NCBI RefSeq assembly: GCF_000217995.1
Contig: NC_015676.1
Coordinates: forward strand, 412,103-476,102
DNA from: Methanosalsum zhilinae DSM 4017
GTDB taxonomy: Archaea; Halobacteriota; Methanosarcinia; Methanosarcinales; Methanosarcinaceae
DNA length: 64,000 nucleotides
Reading direction: 5' to 3'
Positions 39,911 through 47,291 of this stretch are shown piece by piece. The translations under genes and the position numbers were made by a program. The notes below the pieces were generated by a model, which was not told where the DNA came from, did no database searches, and saw only the letters and a program-made list of their open reading frames with translations. Position 1 is the stretch's first letter, and every line of letters starts with the position of its first letter.

Positions 39911-41203
39911 ATGTCATATGTAGGTAAAGAAAACAAATATCAGATAGAAAAAGTATATGCACGAGAGATTTTGGACTCAAGGGGTTATCCCACAGTTGAG
40001 GTGGATGTGTATACAGGTGACGGATATGGATCGTTTTCTGGATTTGGTAGGGCAAGTGTTCCTTCCGGAGCATCAACTGGTACCAATGAGGCACTGGAAC
40101 TTAGAGACGGTGATGAACGCTATGGCGGGAAAGGAGTTCTTGATGCAGTCAATAATATAAATACCCTTATTGAGGCGGACCTTGTTGGAATGGATGTGAG
40201 GGATCAGAGAGAAATTGATGAAATGATGATTGCAATGGACGGCACTGAGAGTAAAATGAACCTCGGTGCAAATGCGATACTTGGTGTATCCCTGGCAGTT
40301 GCAAGGGCAGCGGCTGACGCACTTAATATACCACTGTATCGCTATCTTGGGGGTACCAATTCTTTTACATTACCAGTTCCTACTATGAATGTTCTCAATG
40401 GAGGCAAACATGCCGGCAATGACCTTGCAATCCAGGAATTTATGATTCAGCCAAAAGGTGCAGAAAATTACGCTGAAGCACTCCGAATGGGTGTTGAAAC
40501 CTACCATGAACTTGAACGGGTACTGGTTGATAAATATGGTCCATCGTCAACGAATGTGGGATATGAAGGCGGTTTTGCTCCGCCGATCAGCCTCACCATA
40601 GATGCACTGGATGCATTATTGATTGCAGTTGAAAATGCTGGATATTCCCAATCAGATGTCACGATTGGATTAGATGCTGCAGCTTCAGAATTCTATGATG
40701 GAAGACACTATCTTATCGACGGGAAAAAAATGAGTTCAGGCGAACTGGTAGATTATTATCTTGAACTGATCAACACCTATCCTATCATCCTGATAGAAGA
40801 TCCTTTCCATGAAGAATCATTTGAAGATTTTGCAACACTTACCTCAGAAGCATGGGAGACTCTGATTGTGGGCGATGATCTGTTTGTAACAAATGTGGAT
40901 AGGTTATCCCGTGGAATAGAGCTAGGGGCTGCAAACGCTTTACTGCTTAAGGTTAATCAGATAGGTACCCTTTCTGAGGCATTTGATGCATCTCTGCTTG
41001 CCCAGAGAAGCGGGTACAGTGTTGTGGTAAGTCATCGTTCCGCAGAGACTGAAGACTCTACAATTGCAGATCTATCTGTGGCATTGGGCGCCGATCTGAT
41101 CAAGACAGGTGCTCCTGCACGCAGTGAAAGAACTGCAAAATATAATCAGCTTCTAAGGATCGAAGAGGACCTTGGAGAAGCTGCACAGTATGTGCAGCTA
41201 TAA
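39911..41203 (+). CDS. eno: Enolase (phosphopyruvate hydratase)
   Basis: A 430-residue enolase interconverting 2-phosphoglycerate and phosphoenolpyruvate. Catalytic and metal motifs: GASTGTNEALELRDGD, MNVLNGGKHAGNDLAIQEFMI, GLDAAASEFY (metal Asp), LIEDPFHEES (metal Glu), GDDLFVTN (metal Asp), LLLKVNQIG (catalytic Lys) and SHRSAETEDST. The frame extends to 39866, but ATG 39911 has GGTGG 7 bases upstream and gives the family start. The 300-base upstream gap contains the palindromic TATA-like CTTATATAAG (39761-39770). Confidence 0.96.
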   Translation: MSYVGKENKYQIEKVYAREILDSRGYPTVEVDVYTGDGYGSFSGFGRASVPSGASTGTNEALELRDGDERYGGKGVLDAVNNINTLIEADLVGMDVRDQREIDEMMIAMDGTESKMNLGANAILGVSLAVARAAADALNIPLYRYLGGTNSFTLPVPTMNVLNGGKHAGNDLAIQEFMIQPKGAENYAEALRMGVETYHELERVLVDKYGPSSTNVGYEGGFAPPISLTIDALDALLIAVENAGYSQSDVTIGLDAAASEFYDGRHYLIDGKKMSSGELVDYYLELINTYPIILIEDPFHEESFEDFATLTSEAWETLIVGDDLFVTNVDRLSRGIELGAANALLLKVNQIGTLSEAFDASLLAQRSGYSVVVSHRSAETEDSTIADLSVALGADLIKTGAPARSERTAKYNQLLRIEEDLGEAAQYVQL

Positions 41204-41308
41204 TTTTTCATTTTTAATGATACAGAGTGGATTGAAAGATTTTAGCTCATCCATATTTCATTCGAGTAAAAGAGGTTTAATATATTATGCCCGGCTCTAT
41301 GAAACACT

Positions 41309-42256
41309 ATGGCAATGCTAATGGTGCTTCTTTTTATTTTGAGCATAATCATTATTTCAAAGGGTGCTGACTGGTTTATAGATTCTTCTGTATCCGTATC
41401 TGTCAAGTGTGGCATTCCTAAAGTTATTATTGGTGCTACAATAGTAAGCTTTGCTACCGTTGCACCGGAGTTCTTAGTTTCTATAATTGCAGCATTCATG
41501 GGGCACACCGAACTTGCTGTAGGGAATGCAGTTGGATCTGTTATCTGCAACATAGGGCTTGTACTGGGATTTGTAGTTGCTGTTAGAACCATACCCATTT
41601 CAGATAACCACATTCTTAAAAAATGCATTTTCATGCTGGTATCTGCACTGGCTTTAATTATCCTTACTCTAAATGGTACCCTCACAGCAATAAACGGTCT
41701 ATTTTTGCTTTTGATATTTGCCGGGTTTATTTATTATAATTACAGGCTCCAGAACTCAATATGGAACATGGATAATTCACGGTCCAGAAAAGAAATGATG
41801 AGTGACATCAAAGGTGATATTCTGTATTTCATTACTGGTGCGTTAGCTGTGATTATTGGAAGCAGGTTGCTTGTGTACAGCGGTGTTGAACTTGCACATG
41901 CTATTGGGATTCCTGAATTAATTATAGGGCTTACACTTGTCTCATTTGGCACATCTGTTCCTGAATTGATCACAGCTATCAGTGCACTGATTAAAAAGCA
42001 CCAGGACCTTTCAGTTGGAAACATCATTGGAGCAAATACCATGGATATTGCGCTGATACTGGGAGTTGCACCATTTGTCAGAGAAATTCCAATATTGCCA
42101 CAGTCAATAAGTTATGACTTCCCGGTAATGCTGTTGATAATGATAGTTTTGATCATACCTGCATTTATCCAGAAAAAATTGAATCGATGGCTGGGTTTTG
42201 TTCTTCTGGGATTATATGCATTTTATATTGCCGGTCTCTTTATATGGTATATGTAA
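41309..42256 (+). CDS. Ca2+/cation antiporter (CaCA family)
   Basis: A 315-residue protein with about ten membrane helices and two alpha-repeats in inverted relationship: GATIVSFATVAPEFLVSI in the first half and GLTLVSFGTSVPELITAIS in the second, both with the ion-binding Glu. This is the YrbG/NCX_Mj-type layout, so it exchanges Na+ (or H+) for Ca2+. A Na+-driven antiporter fits an organism using a Na+-translocating Rnf complex (inference). Confidence 0.9.
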   Translation: MAMLMVLLFILSIIIISKGADWFIDSSVSVSVKCGIPKVIIGATIVSFATVAPEFLVSIIAAFMGHTELAVGNAVGSVICNIGLVLGFVVAVRTIPISDNHILKKCIFMLVSALALIILTLNGTLTAINGLFLLLIFAGFIYYNYRLQNSIWNMDNSRSRKEMMSDIKGDILYFITGALAVIIGSRLLVYSGVELAHAIGIPELIIGLTLVSFGTSVPELITAISALIKKHQDLSVGNIIGANTMDIALILGVAPFVREIPILPQSISYDFPVMLLIMIVLIIPAFIQKKLNRWLGFVLLGLYAFYIAGLFIWYM

Positions 42257-42320
42257 GGTGATTTGCAGATATATGTTTTCTCAAGAACAAATGATGCAGA
42301 GAAACTTTTATTTCACAAAT

Positions 42321-42575
42321 TCAATCAAGGTTATTTTTTATAATCTCAAATTCTTCTTTGCTGATCTCTCCATTTTCATATCTAATCCTGGCTATTTCAA
42401 CAGGTGACAGATTGTCAGAACTATCGTCTTCTAAAGATCTATTACTGTTAAATCCAATTTTTCTTAGCAACCAGAAGAAAAAAAGTATTATTCCAATAAT
42501 GATCATTAACCAGAAAAAAATCCCTACCAATATGATGCCGGGGCCAAAAGCGGGAAATTCTGTCATTCCAAACAT
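42321..42575 (-). CDS. SHOCT-domain small membrane protein
   Basis: An 84-residue protein: one long hydrophobic segment (residues 13-38, IILVGIFFWLMIIIGIILFFFW), a basic linker, then a C-terminal SHOCT motif (SPVEIARIRYENGEISKEEFEIIKNNL). SHOCT domains are common at the ends of small membrane proteins and are thought to mediate oligomerisation. No clear ribosome site; possibly leaderless. Confidence 0.8.
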   Translation of the reverse strand: MFGMTEFPAFGPGIILVGIFFWLMIIIGIILFFFWLLRKIGFNSNRSLEDDSSDNLSPVEIARIRYENGEISKEEFEIIKNNLD

Positions 42576-42928
42576 ATTGTTGTGTCCATGAGTTGTGAAG
42601 CATTTAACACGATTCTATAATGTAATAGTAAGCTTTGATCTGATAAATGATTGATCCTATTATATCCCGTATCCATCTGGATAATTACTGTTACTGGACC
42701 TGAAAGGTATTTTTGTGAAATCTATTCATAAATTTCTCAGTCCAGTTCATTTTAATTTCATTTCATGGCAGACTTTGCATATCGCATTCTATGATTTGAT
42801 CCCATTAAATATTTTGATGGAATCATAAAAGTAACAGTCGTTTATGTTATATCCATGAATTATTAAGTAGTAATCCTAAAAAAATATACTATGTTACACA
42901 TAACCGGAATATGAGTGAGGAGAACTAA
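42576..42928. other. Intergenic region, 353 bases, no gene
   Basis: I see no coding frame with family or ribosome-site support. It contains an interrupted hairpin, TATGATT (42790-42796) with AATCATA (42821-42827) and an inner CCAT/ATGG pair, about 100 bases before the zinc mini-protein, which may be promoter-related. Confidence 0.5.
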
Positions 42929-43054
42929 ATGTCTGTAAATAATAACAGATTCTGTGACAATTGTGGATTGCACCTTAAGAAAGAAGTATTTTACAGGAAT
43001 GTTCTATATTTTTGCATAAACTGTGGATATCTTATGTGCGCCAGCTGTATATGA
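42929..43054 (+). CDS. 41-residue triple-CxxC zinc-binding mini-protein
   Basis: ATG 42929 is preceded by an AGGAG ribosome site 7 bases upstream. The product has C9-x2-C12, C29-x2-C32 and C37-x2-C40 (FCDNCG, FCINCG, MCASC), so it should fold around zinc, with room for one site plus a spare CxxC. It is shorter than usual calling cut-offs. Function unknown; similar mini zinc ribbons in methanogens are uncharacterised. A T-rich stretch (43103-43115) follows as a possible terminator. Confidence 0.65.
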   Translation: MSVNNNRFCDNCGLHLKKEVFYRNVLYFCINCGYLMCASCI

Positions 43055-43342
43055 GATTCGGGGTAATTCTCCAATTATTATTACTAATTTACATAAACTA
43101 TTTTTTTATTTCTATATTATCCAATTACCTTCAGATAGTATGGTTTCGAAGTTCGTATAGATCATATTTTTCAGATGATAAATAGTCTGATAGTTTAATC
43201 TCATTCTTAGGTTAGGATTACCTTTAAATCACGATATGTCTATATAGTATTGCCAGATCTGTAAACATAATTTGTAATAGTGTAATAGATATCATGTTTA
43301 AGATCATGGTTTGCTCTCAAGTTTAGGAGATAGGATCATATC

Positions 43343-44344
43343 ATGATGGGTATACTCGGGATAATTTCGGTAATTTTAGGTATCGTTTTTATTGTACTGT
43401 CAGTAATGATCTGGAAAAATAAGAATTATACAGTTTTTAAAAAATCGATATTGAATCTTATACTGCTAATCGTCCTTATTGCTCTTGTTTATGGTTCATT
43501 TGCTGTGGTCCTGATTACCTCTGATCATGCATCATATTATTCAACCGGTGGGCAAAATCTGGGTGACATTGAATATGATGAAATTCTTCTAAGTGCAGAG
43601 AATGCAGGTTACCTGGTTGAAGGACCCTATTTTGTAAATGTGAAGGTCCAGGATGCAACAGGATTGTATTCTCCTGAAATTTTGGAGGCTAAAGAACAAT
43701 TTGGAGATGAATATCTTCTAAATTACGTGACACATTATTATACCCAAGATTCACTTATGGAAATCATGTTTTTTGATGAAGATGAGACCTCAGTAGTTTT
43801 TTTCAACTACAGTCGTCCAGATCCTTATTTTTCCCTATTTAGAGAAGAACACCTGCCAGATAACAGCTGGATTGTTGATAGATTTATGCATACCTATGAA
43901 ATAGACAGTCAGATCGCTGGAAATTATTTGGAACTTCTAAAAGATAACATTCAGGATGAAAATGAGCCAAAGATAAGCATAAATATACCTGTATATCCCC
44001 AGTCAATATATAATGATCTAAGCGAAAGAAGTACTACCTCAAATATTTCTCCAACACATGGCGAGGGATTTGCAACACAATCCTTTTACTTAAATAATGA
44101 AATGATAGGCAAAATGAACTTTATAGTTCCCAATCACGAGATTAATTACAGGGTAGATGGTGCCAGATACACTGTTAAGCTGGATAAACTGGGTGGTATG
44201 GACCTGAGTATAAGAGCTGGTACCGGAGAAAGAATTCCGGAAGAAGAATATCGTGAAGTTTTCAGAGAAATGCTCACTAACATGGGTCTACCTCCTGAGT
44301 CATTAGATGAGTTTGAATTTAATTATTCTCCTTCAATGTGGTAA
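43343..44344 (+). CDS. Membrane-anchored protein of unknown function
   Basis: A 333-residue protein with two N-terminal membrane helices (residues 4-23 and 37-58), placing the rest outside the cell if the loop between them is cytoplasmic. The outer domain is acidic and beta-rich (YFVNVKVQDATGLYSPEI; RVDGARYTVKLDKLGGMDLSIRAG) and ends in a short helix (EEYREVFREMLTNMGLPPESL). GGAGATAG precedes the start. No family recognised. It stands alone in an AT-rich neighbourhood of small orphan genes. Confidence 0.7.
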   Translation: MMGILGIISVILGIVFIVLSVMIWKNKNYTVFKKSILNLILLIVLIALVYGSFAVVLITSDHASYYSTGGQNLGDIEYDEILLSAENAGYLVEGPYFVNVKVQDATGLYSPEILEAKEQFGDEYLLNYVTHYYTQDSLMEIMFFDEDETSVVFFNYSRPDPYFSLFREEHLPDNSWIVDRFMHTYEIDSQIAGNYLELLKDNIQDENEPKISINIPVYPQSIYNDLSERSTTSNISPTHGEGFATQSFYLNNEMIGKMNFIVPNHEINYRVDGARYTVKLDKLGGMDLSIRAGTGERIPEEEYREVFREMLTNMGLPPESLDEFEFNYSPSMW

Positions 44345-44522
44345 AAAAATATCTCTACAATGTCTTTTGTATAATAAATGTATAGAATCTTTGCGCTAAG
44401 CCTGCAGTAATAAGGGGATAAATGATCAAAAGTAATATCTATGGTCGATAATTATATATATGAGTGTTTCAGTGATTTGTTGTGTATATGCATCATATAA
44501 AAGGTACAGGTTTGGAAGAATA

Positions 44523-44681
44523 ATGGCAGAAATGTTACAGGCACAGAAAACAGTAGAAATGGATGAAAGTATAAACATAAAAATGGAAGTTCTTACAGAA
44601 GAAGATGTAATTAATTTAAAAGAAAGGGAAGAAGAAGGCTTCTATTCTTGCGGTGGCCAGGCATTTATACGTTTGAGGTGA
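44523..44681 (+). CDS. Small acidic protein of unknown function
   Basis: A 52-residue frame (MAEMLQAQKTVEMDESIN...GGQAFIRLR). GGAAG lies 5 bases before ATG 44523, and a TATA-like AATTATATATA at 44450-44460 would put the transcript start near 44480, which excludes the longer frame starting at 44460. No family is recognised, so coding status is moderate. Confidence 0.45.
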   Translation: MAEMLQAQKTVEMDESINIKMEVLTEEDVINLKEREEEGFYSCGGQAFIRLR

Positions 44682-44723
44682 ATTGTAGTCCTGTCAGGCC
44701 ATGATAAATCTACATTAATTTTT

Positions 44724-45152
44724 TTATTTTGATATCAGTACTGGAATATTTGAATTCTTTATTATCTTTTCTGCTGTACTTCCAATAAGTACCTTTAATA
44801 CCTTGCTTTTACCCATTGTACCTATAACAATCAGGTCTACATTTTTTTTATCTGCGAATGCAAGTATTTCTTTGCATGGATCTCCTTCCAGTAGAACAGT
44901 TTCTACATTCAGATTCTTGTCATGGGCCATTTTTCTTACATTCAATGTTGCCTCTTTTCCTACTTCTTTCAGGACATCGTATGGTGGAACCCACTCCCTT
45001 CCTTCAGAAATGGTGGCAAGCCTGGATGTGTGGATCACATAGACAGCATAGACTTTTGCTCCAGTTGAGCTGGCAATTTTGATTCCGTTGATTGCTGCCT
45101 GCTGTGAACAGGTGGACCCATCAGTTGCGATTAATATTTTTTTAAATACCAT
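44724..45152 (-). CDS. Universal stress protein (UspA family)
   Basis: A 142-residue single-domain Usp. It starts KKILIATDGSTCSQQA and ends with the ATP-binding motif GTMGKSKVLKVLIGST (G-x2-G-x9-G-S), so it is probably of the ATP-binding class. ATG 45152 follows an AGGGGG ribosome site; the frame upstream to 45215 is not used. It is 34 bases downstream of the AroK-like kinase gene on the same strand. Confidence 0.92.
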   Translation of the reverse strand: MVFKKILIATDGSTCSQQAAINGIKIASSTGAKVYAVYVIHTSRLATISEGREWVPPYDVLKEVGKEATLNVRKMAHDKNLNVETVLLEGDPCKEILAFADKKNVDLIVIGTMGKSKVLKVLIGSTAEKIIKNSNIPVLISK

Positions 45153-45186
45153 AAAAAAACCCCCTTTTGAAATTAAAGATAAATAA

Positions 45187-45699
45187 TTATGTTTTATCTT
45201 CTTTGCTTGTTTCATTTAAGATCTTGTTCACGATCTCATTTATACGACTTGCCTTATCGATTTTTACAGTTATATCTGCATATTTTTGATAAAGTTTATA
45301 TCTCTGTTCAAATATTTCATTTATTGTATATTTTTTCAACCCAATTACCCCCCTTCCTGAAGGATTTCGCATTCTCTCTTCGATAATTTTGAATGGTGAA
45401 TCCAGAAATACGATTGTTGTTTTTTCCTTAAGATATTTCATGGCTTTTTCTGAATACACAACACTTCCTCCTGGTGAAATTACACAATCGTTATCAATAT
45501 TTAGGGATATTACCGCCTTTTCCTCAATCTCAATGAGTGCATTGTCTCCATATCTGTCAATCAGTTCCTGCAATTTCATCCCCTTATCTGCTATAATGAG
45601 ACGATCGACATCGATGAATTGACACCCTATTCTTCTGGCAAGTGCTTTACCAATAGTACTTTTACCCACTCCGGCCATTCCAATGAGTGAAATTCGCAT
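45187..45699 (-). CDS. AroK-like P-loop kinase
   Basis: A 170-residue nucleoside-monophosphate-kinase-fold protein similar to bacterial shikimate kinase: Walker A GMAGVGKST, DVDRLI, SPGGSVVYSEKA, a LID-like RNPSGRGVIG, and QRYKLYQKYADITV. The usual third Gly of the GGG shikimate loop is Ser and the shikimate-binding Arg before the IEEKAV helix is missing, and archaea normally use a GHMP-type shikimate kinase. So it may phosphorylate another small molecule. ATG 45699 gives the family start; longer starts exist. Upstream of uspA in a probable two-gene operon. Confidence 0.75.
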   Translation of the reverse strand: MRISLIGMAGVGKSTIGKALARRIGCQFIDVDRLIIADKGMKLQELIDRYGDNALIEIEEKAVISLNIDNDCVISPGGSVVYSEKAMKYLKEKTTIVFLDSPFKIIEERMRNPSGRGVIGLKKYTINEIFEQRYKLYQKYADITVKIDKASRINEIVNKILNETSKEDKT

Positions 45700-45944
45700 A
45701 TCTGTTATTTGGTGCTCAAACAACATTAGCTTTATTGCTGTAGATAGAAAATTAAATGTCATCTGGAAAATAGAGTAAGGTTTTCACTGAAATTTTTATA
45801 TACAGCTCAGGTCAATAAACCAGAGGATCAGATAACTACAACAAACCAGTTTAATCAACAATTATATTATGATTGATAATGCTTATCTATATCTGCTAGA
45901 TGAATCTGAAGATTATATAATGAAATTTAATATGAGGAAACTTC

Positions 45945-46160
45945 ATGAGCTATCAACAAAAGATGGAAGAAAAAAAAGAATTTTTAAAAAATGCAAGATG
46001 TTGCGACTGCTTTTTTGTTGAAAGAAGAAGAAACCGTGCATATTGTACAAGATATCCAGAGCCGATAGAAAGATACTATGTTGGTAGAAAATCAATTGAA
46101 CTGGTTCCTTTAAAGGATAAAGATAAAGTATTTTGGTGCGGTGAATTTATTCCAAAGTAA
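45945..46160 (+). CDS. Cys-rich 71-residue protein of unknown function
   Basis: Starts at ATG 45945 with GAGGAAAC upstream. The N-terminal helix is charged (MSYQQKMEEKKEFLKNARC), followed by C19, C20, C22 (CCDC), C34 and C65 (FWCGEF). The spacing suggests a metal site. I do not recognise a family beyond small Cys-containing archaeal proteins. It stands alone. Confidence 0.7.
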   Translation: MSYQQKMEEKKEFLKNARCCDCFFVERRRNRAYCTRYPEPIERYYVGRKSIELVPLKDKDKVFWCGEFIPK

Positions 46161-46296
46161 AGGGATGTATTCAGATATTTGACAAAGCTGTGCCAGATCA
46201 TTTTAAAAGGTAGTTTTGCATAACCATTATTACCGTGGAAACCTATATTTTAAATACCAGTTGTTGTTGGCGTGAACTACACCTAATACAAAACAC

Positions 46297-46374
46297 TCAG
46301 ATGGTTCCCGCTTCATTCCCTGAACCAATGTTCACAGGTCCACAGGCTTTTCCCCTCGTTTCGAAGGTGTCAAA
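46297..46374 (-). pseudogene. IS200/IS605-type TnpB (OrfB) C-terminal remnant
   Basis: On the minus strand a 25-codon frame reads DTFETRGKACGPVN, then a segment ending NEAGTI and a stop, resembling the C-terminal tails of archaeal IS605 TnpB proteins (a conserved ACG then EAGTI ending). An in-frame stop lies just upstream and no further TnpB sequence (RuvC or zinc ribbon) is found. So it is at most a decayed insertion-sequence end. The call rests on a short motif and could be wrong. Confidence 0.4.
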
Positions 46375-46661
46375 TTCCAATTAGATTTTGTTTATCAAGT
46401 ACAAATTTTTGATGATGATAGCTGCATCTTTGGTGGTTGATGCTTTCATGGCGTTTTGCTAATGATAATTTTGCCTTTTCTCACTGTTCTTTGAACCCTA
46501 ATTAAAATGAGGTACAGAAGAGTTCACAGCAAAATAGTGACACAACCGTGATGAATGAAGTTTAGAGAATTCCCTGATGGACTATGGAATTATAATTTTT
46601 AGAGAAAAGTATAAGTGTACAAAAATAGATTATTGAATAGGGTTTATGGGGGTAGATATAG
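46375..46661. other. Non-coding stretch between the TnpB-like remnant and the DUF420-like gene
   Basis: No gene is visible. The stretch has stops in all frames, slightly higher GC than nearby intergenic DNA between 46261 and 46380, and may be further IS decay. The promoter of the DUF420-like gene should lie near 46600-46650 (an AAAAATAGATTATTGAATAG stretch is present). Confidence 0.4.
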
Positions 46662-47087
46662 ATGACAATACCTGAGTCGATTATGCTTGCAGATGTTTCG
46701 CTTATTTTACAGATCCTGGCCTTGATAATTTTAGTATATTCCATCCTAAAATTTAAAAGAAGCAATAGGAAAAAAGAAGATATTGACACTCATGGAAAAA
46801 TTGCATCCATAGCTTTTGCTCTGGTTCTGATTACAGTTGTATACATGGCATATTCTGCATATAATCTTTTCCAGCTATGGATTTCAGTAGGAGTTTCTTT
46901 GACAACTCCAATCGTGATGCTTGTATCTCTGCATGGTCTTCTTGGTGTTATTACTCTAATCTTTGCAGCTCTGTTTGTGGCTAACAGATGGAAATGGAAA
47001 AAAGTAGGATACATGCGATCTATAGCAGCTACCTGGACAATTACGTTTTTGGGTGGAATAATAATCTATAGCTATATGTACCTGTGA
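46662..47087 (+). CDS. DUF420-like four-helix membrane protein
   Basis: A 141-residue protein with four hydrophobic helices; two histidines (in EDIDTHGKIASIAF and LVSLHGLLGVI) sit at helix starts, the spacing seen in DUF420 proteins related to cytochrome-associated membrane proteins, so heme or redox association is possible but unproven. Its RNA end is 34 bases from the tRNA-Ser gene on the opposite strand. Confidence 0.7.
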   Translation: MTIPESIMLADVSLILQILALIILVYSILKFKRSNRKKEDIDTHGKIASIAFALVLITVVYMAYSAYNLFQLWISVGVSLTTPIVMLVSLHGLLGVITLIFAALFVANRWKWKKVGYMRSIAATWTITFLGGIIIYSYMYL

Positions 47088-47121
47088 TTTTCAGATACAT
47101 GAGTGGTTACTGTTTTTAGGA

Positions 47122-47243
47122 CGCCGGGGTTGGGATTCGAACCCAAGCACCCCAGAAGGGGAAACAGGTCTCGAGCCTGCCGCGTATAGACTCCGAAGCA
47201 TTTGTTTGTGTGCCGTTGGATTAGTCCGCTCTGCCACCCCGGC
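47122..47243 (-). tRNA. tRNA-Ser(CGA) with a 34-36 base insertion in the D-arm
   Basis: Acceptor strands GCCGGGG and CCCCGGC with discriminator G, T-arm TTGGG-TTCGAAT-CCCAA, long variable arm TCCCC-TTCT-GGGGT and anticodon stem/loop GCAGG-CTCGAGA-CCTGT (anticodon CGA at 47171-47173) give tRNA-Ser reading UCG. The CCA tail is not encoded. The D-arm is interrupted (47187-47220) by sequence that makes the gene 122 bases instead of about 88. Bases GACT (exon) can pair with AGTC in the insert and leave 3-base bulges (AAT and TAT), resembling a bulge-helix-bulge splice site, so this is most likely an archaeal intron at a non-canonical D-arm position. Confidence 0.88.
47187..47220 (-). other. Putative tRNA-Ser intron (non-canonical position)
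   Basis: A 34-base stretch between D-loop and anticodon stem. With the bulge-helix-bulge pairing GACT/AGTC and cuts inside the 3-base bulges, exon 1 ends CTAA and exon 2 begins TACGCGG. An alternative cut (exon 1 ...CTAAT, exon 2 GCGG...) gives a perfect GCA/TGC D-stem and a 36-base intron. I cannot decide between the two. Confidence 0.5.
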
Positions 47244-47291
47244 ATTGCCGATATGAGAGTTCCTCTGGATTTATATAGTTATCGAAAAGAT

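Noticed and set aside
42790-42827. Small RNA or riboswitch before the zinc mini-protein
   Set aside because: Only an interrupted hairpin of 7 plus 4 bp is seen; no T-run, no conserved core recognised.
43343-44681. Toxin-antitoxin pair (anchored unknown plus 52-aa frame)
   Set aside because: Spacing is about 180 bases with a separate TATA-like box, and neither product has toxin or antitoxin motifs.
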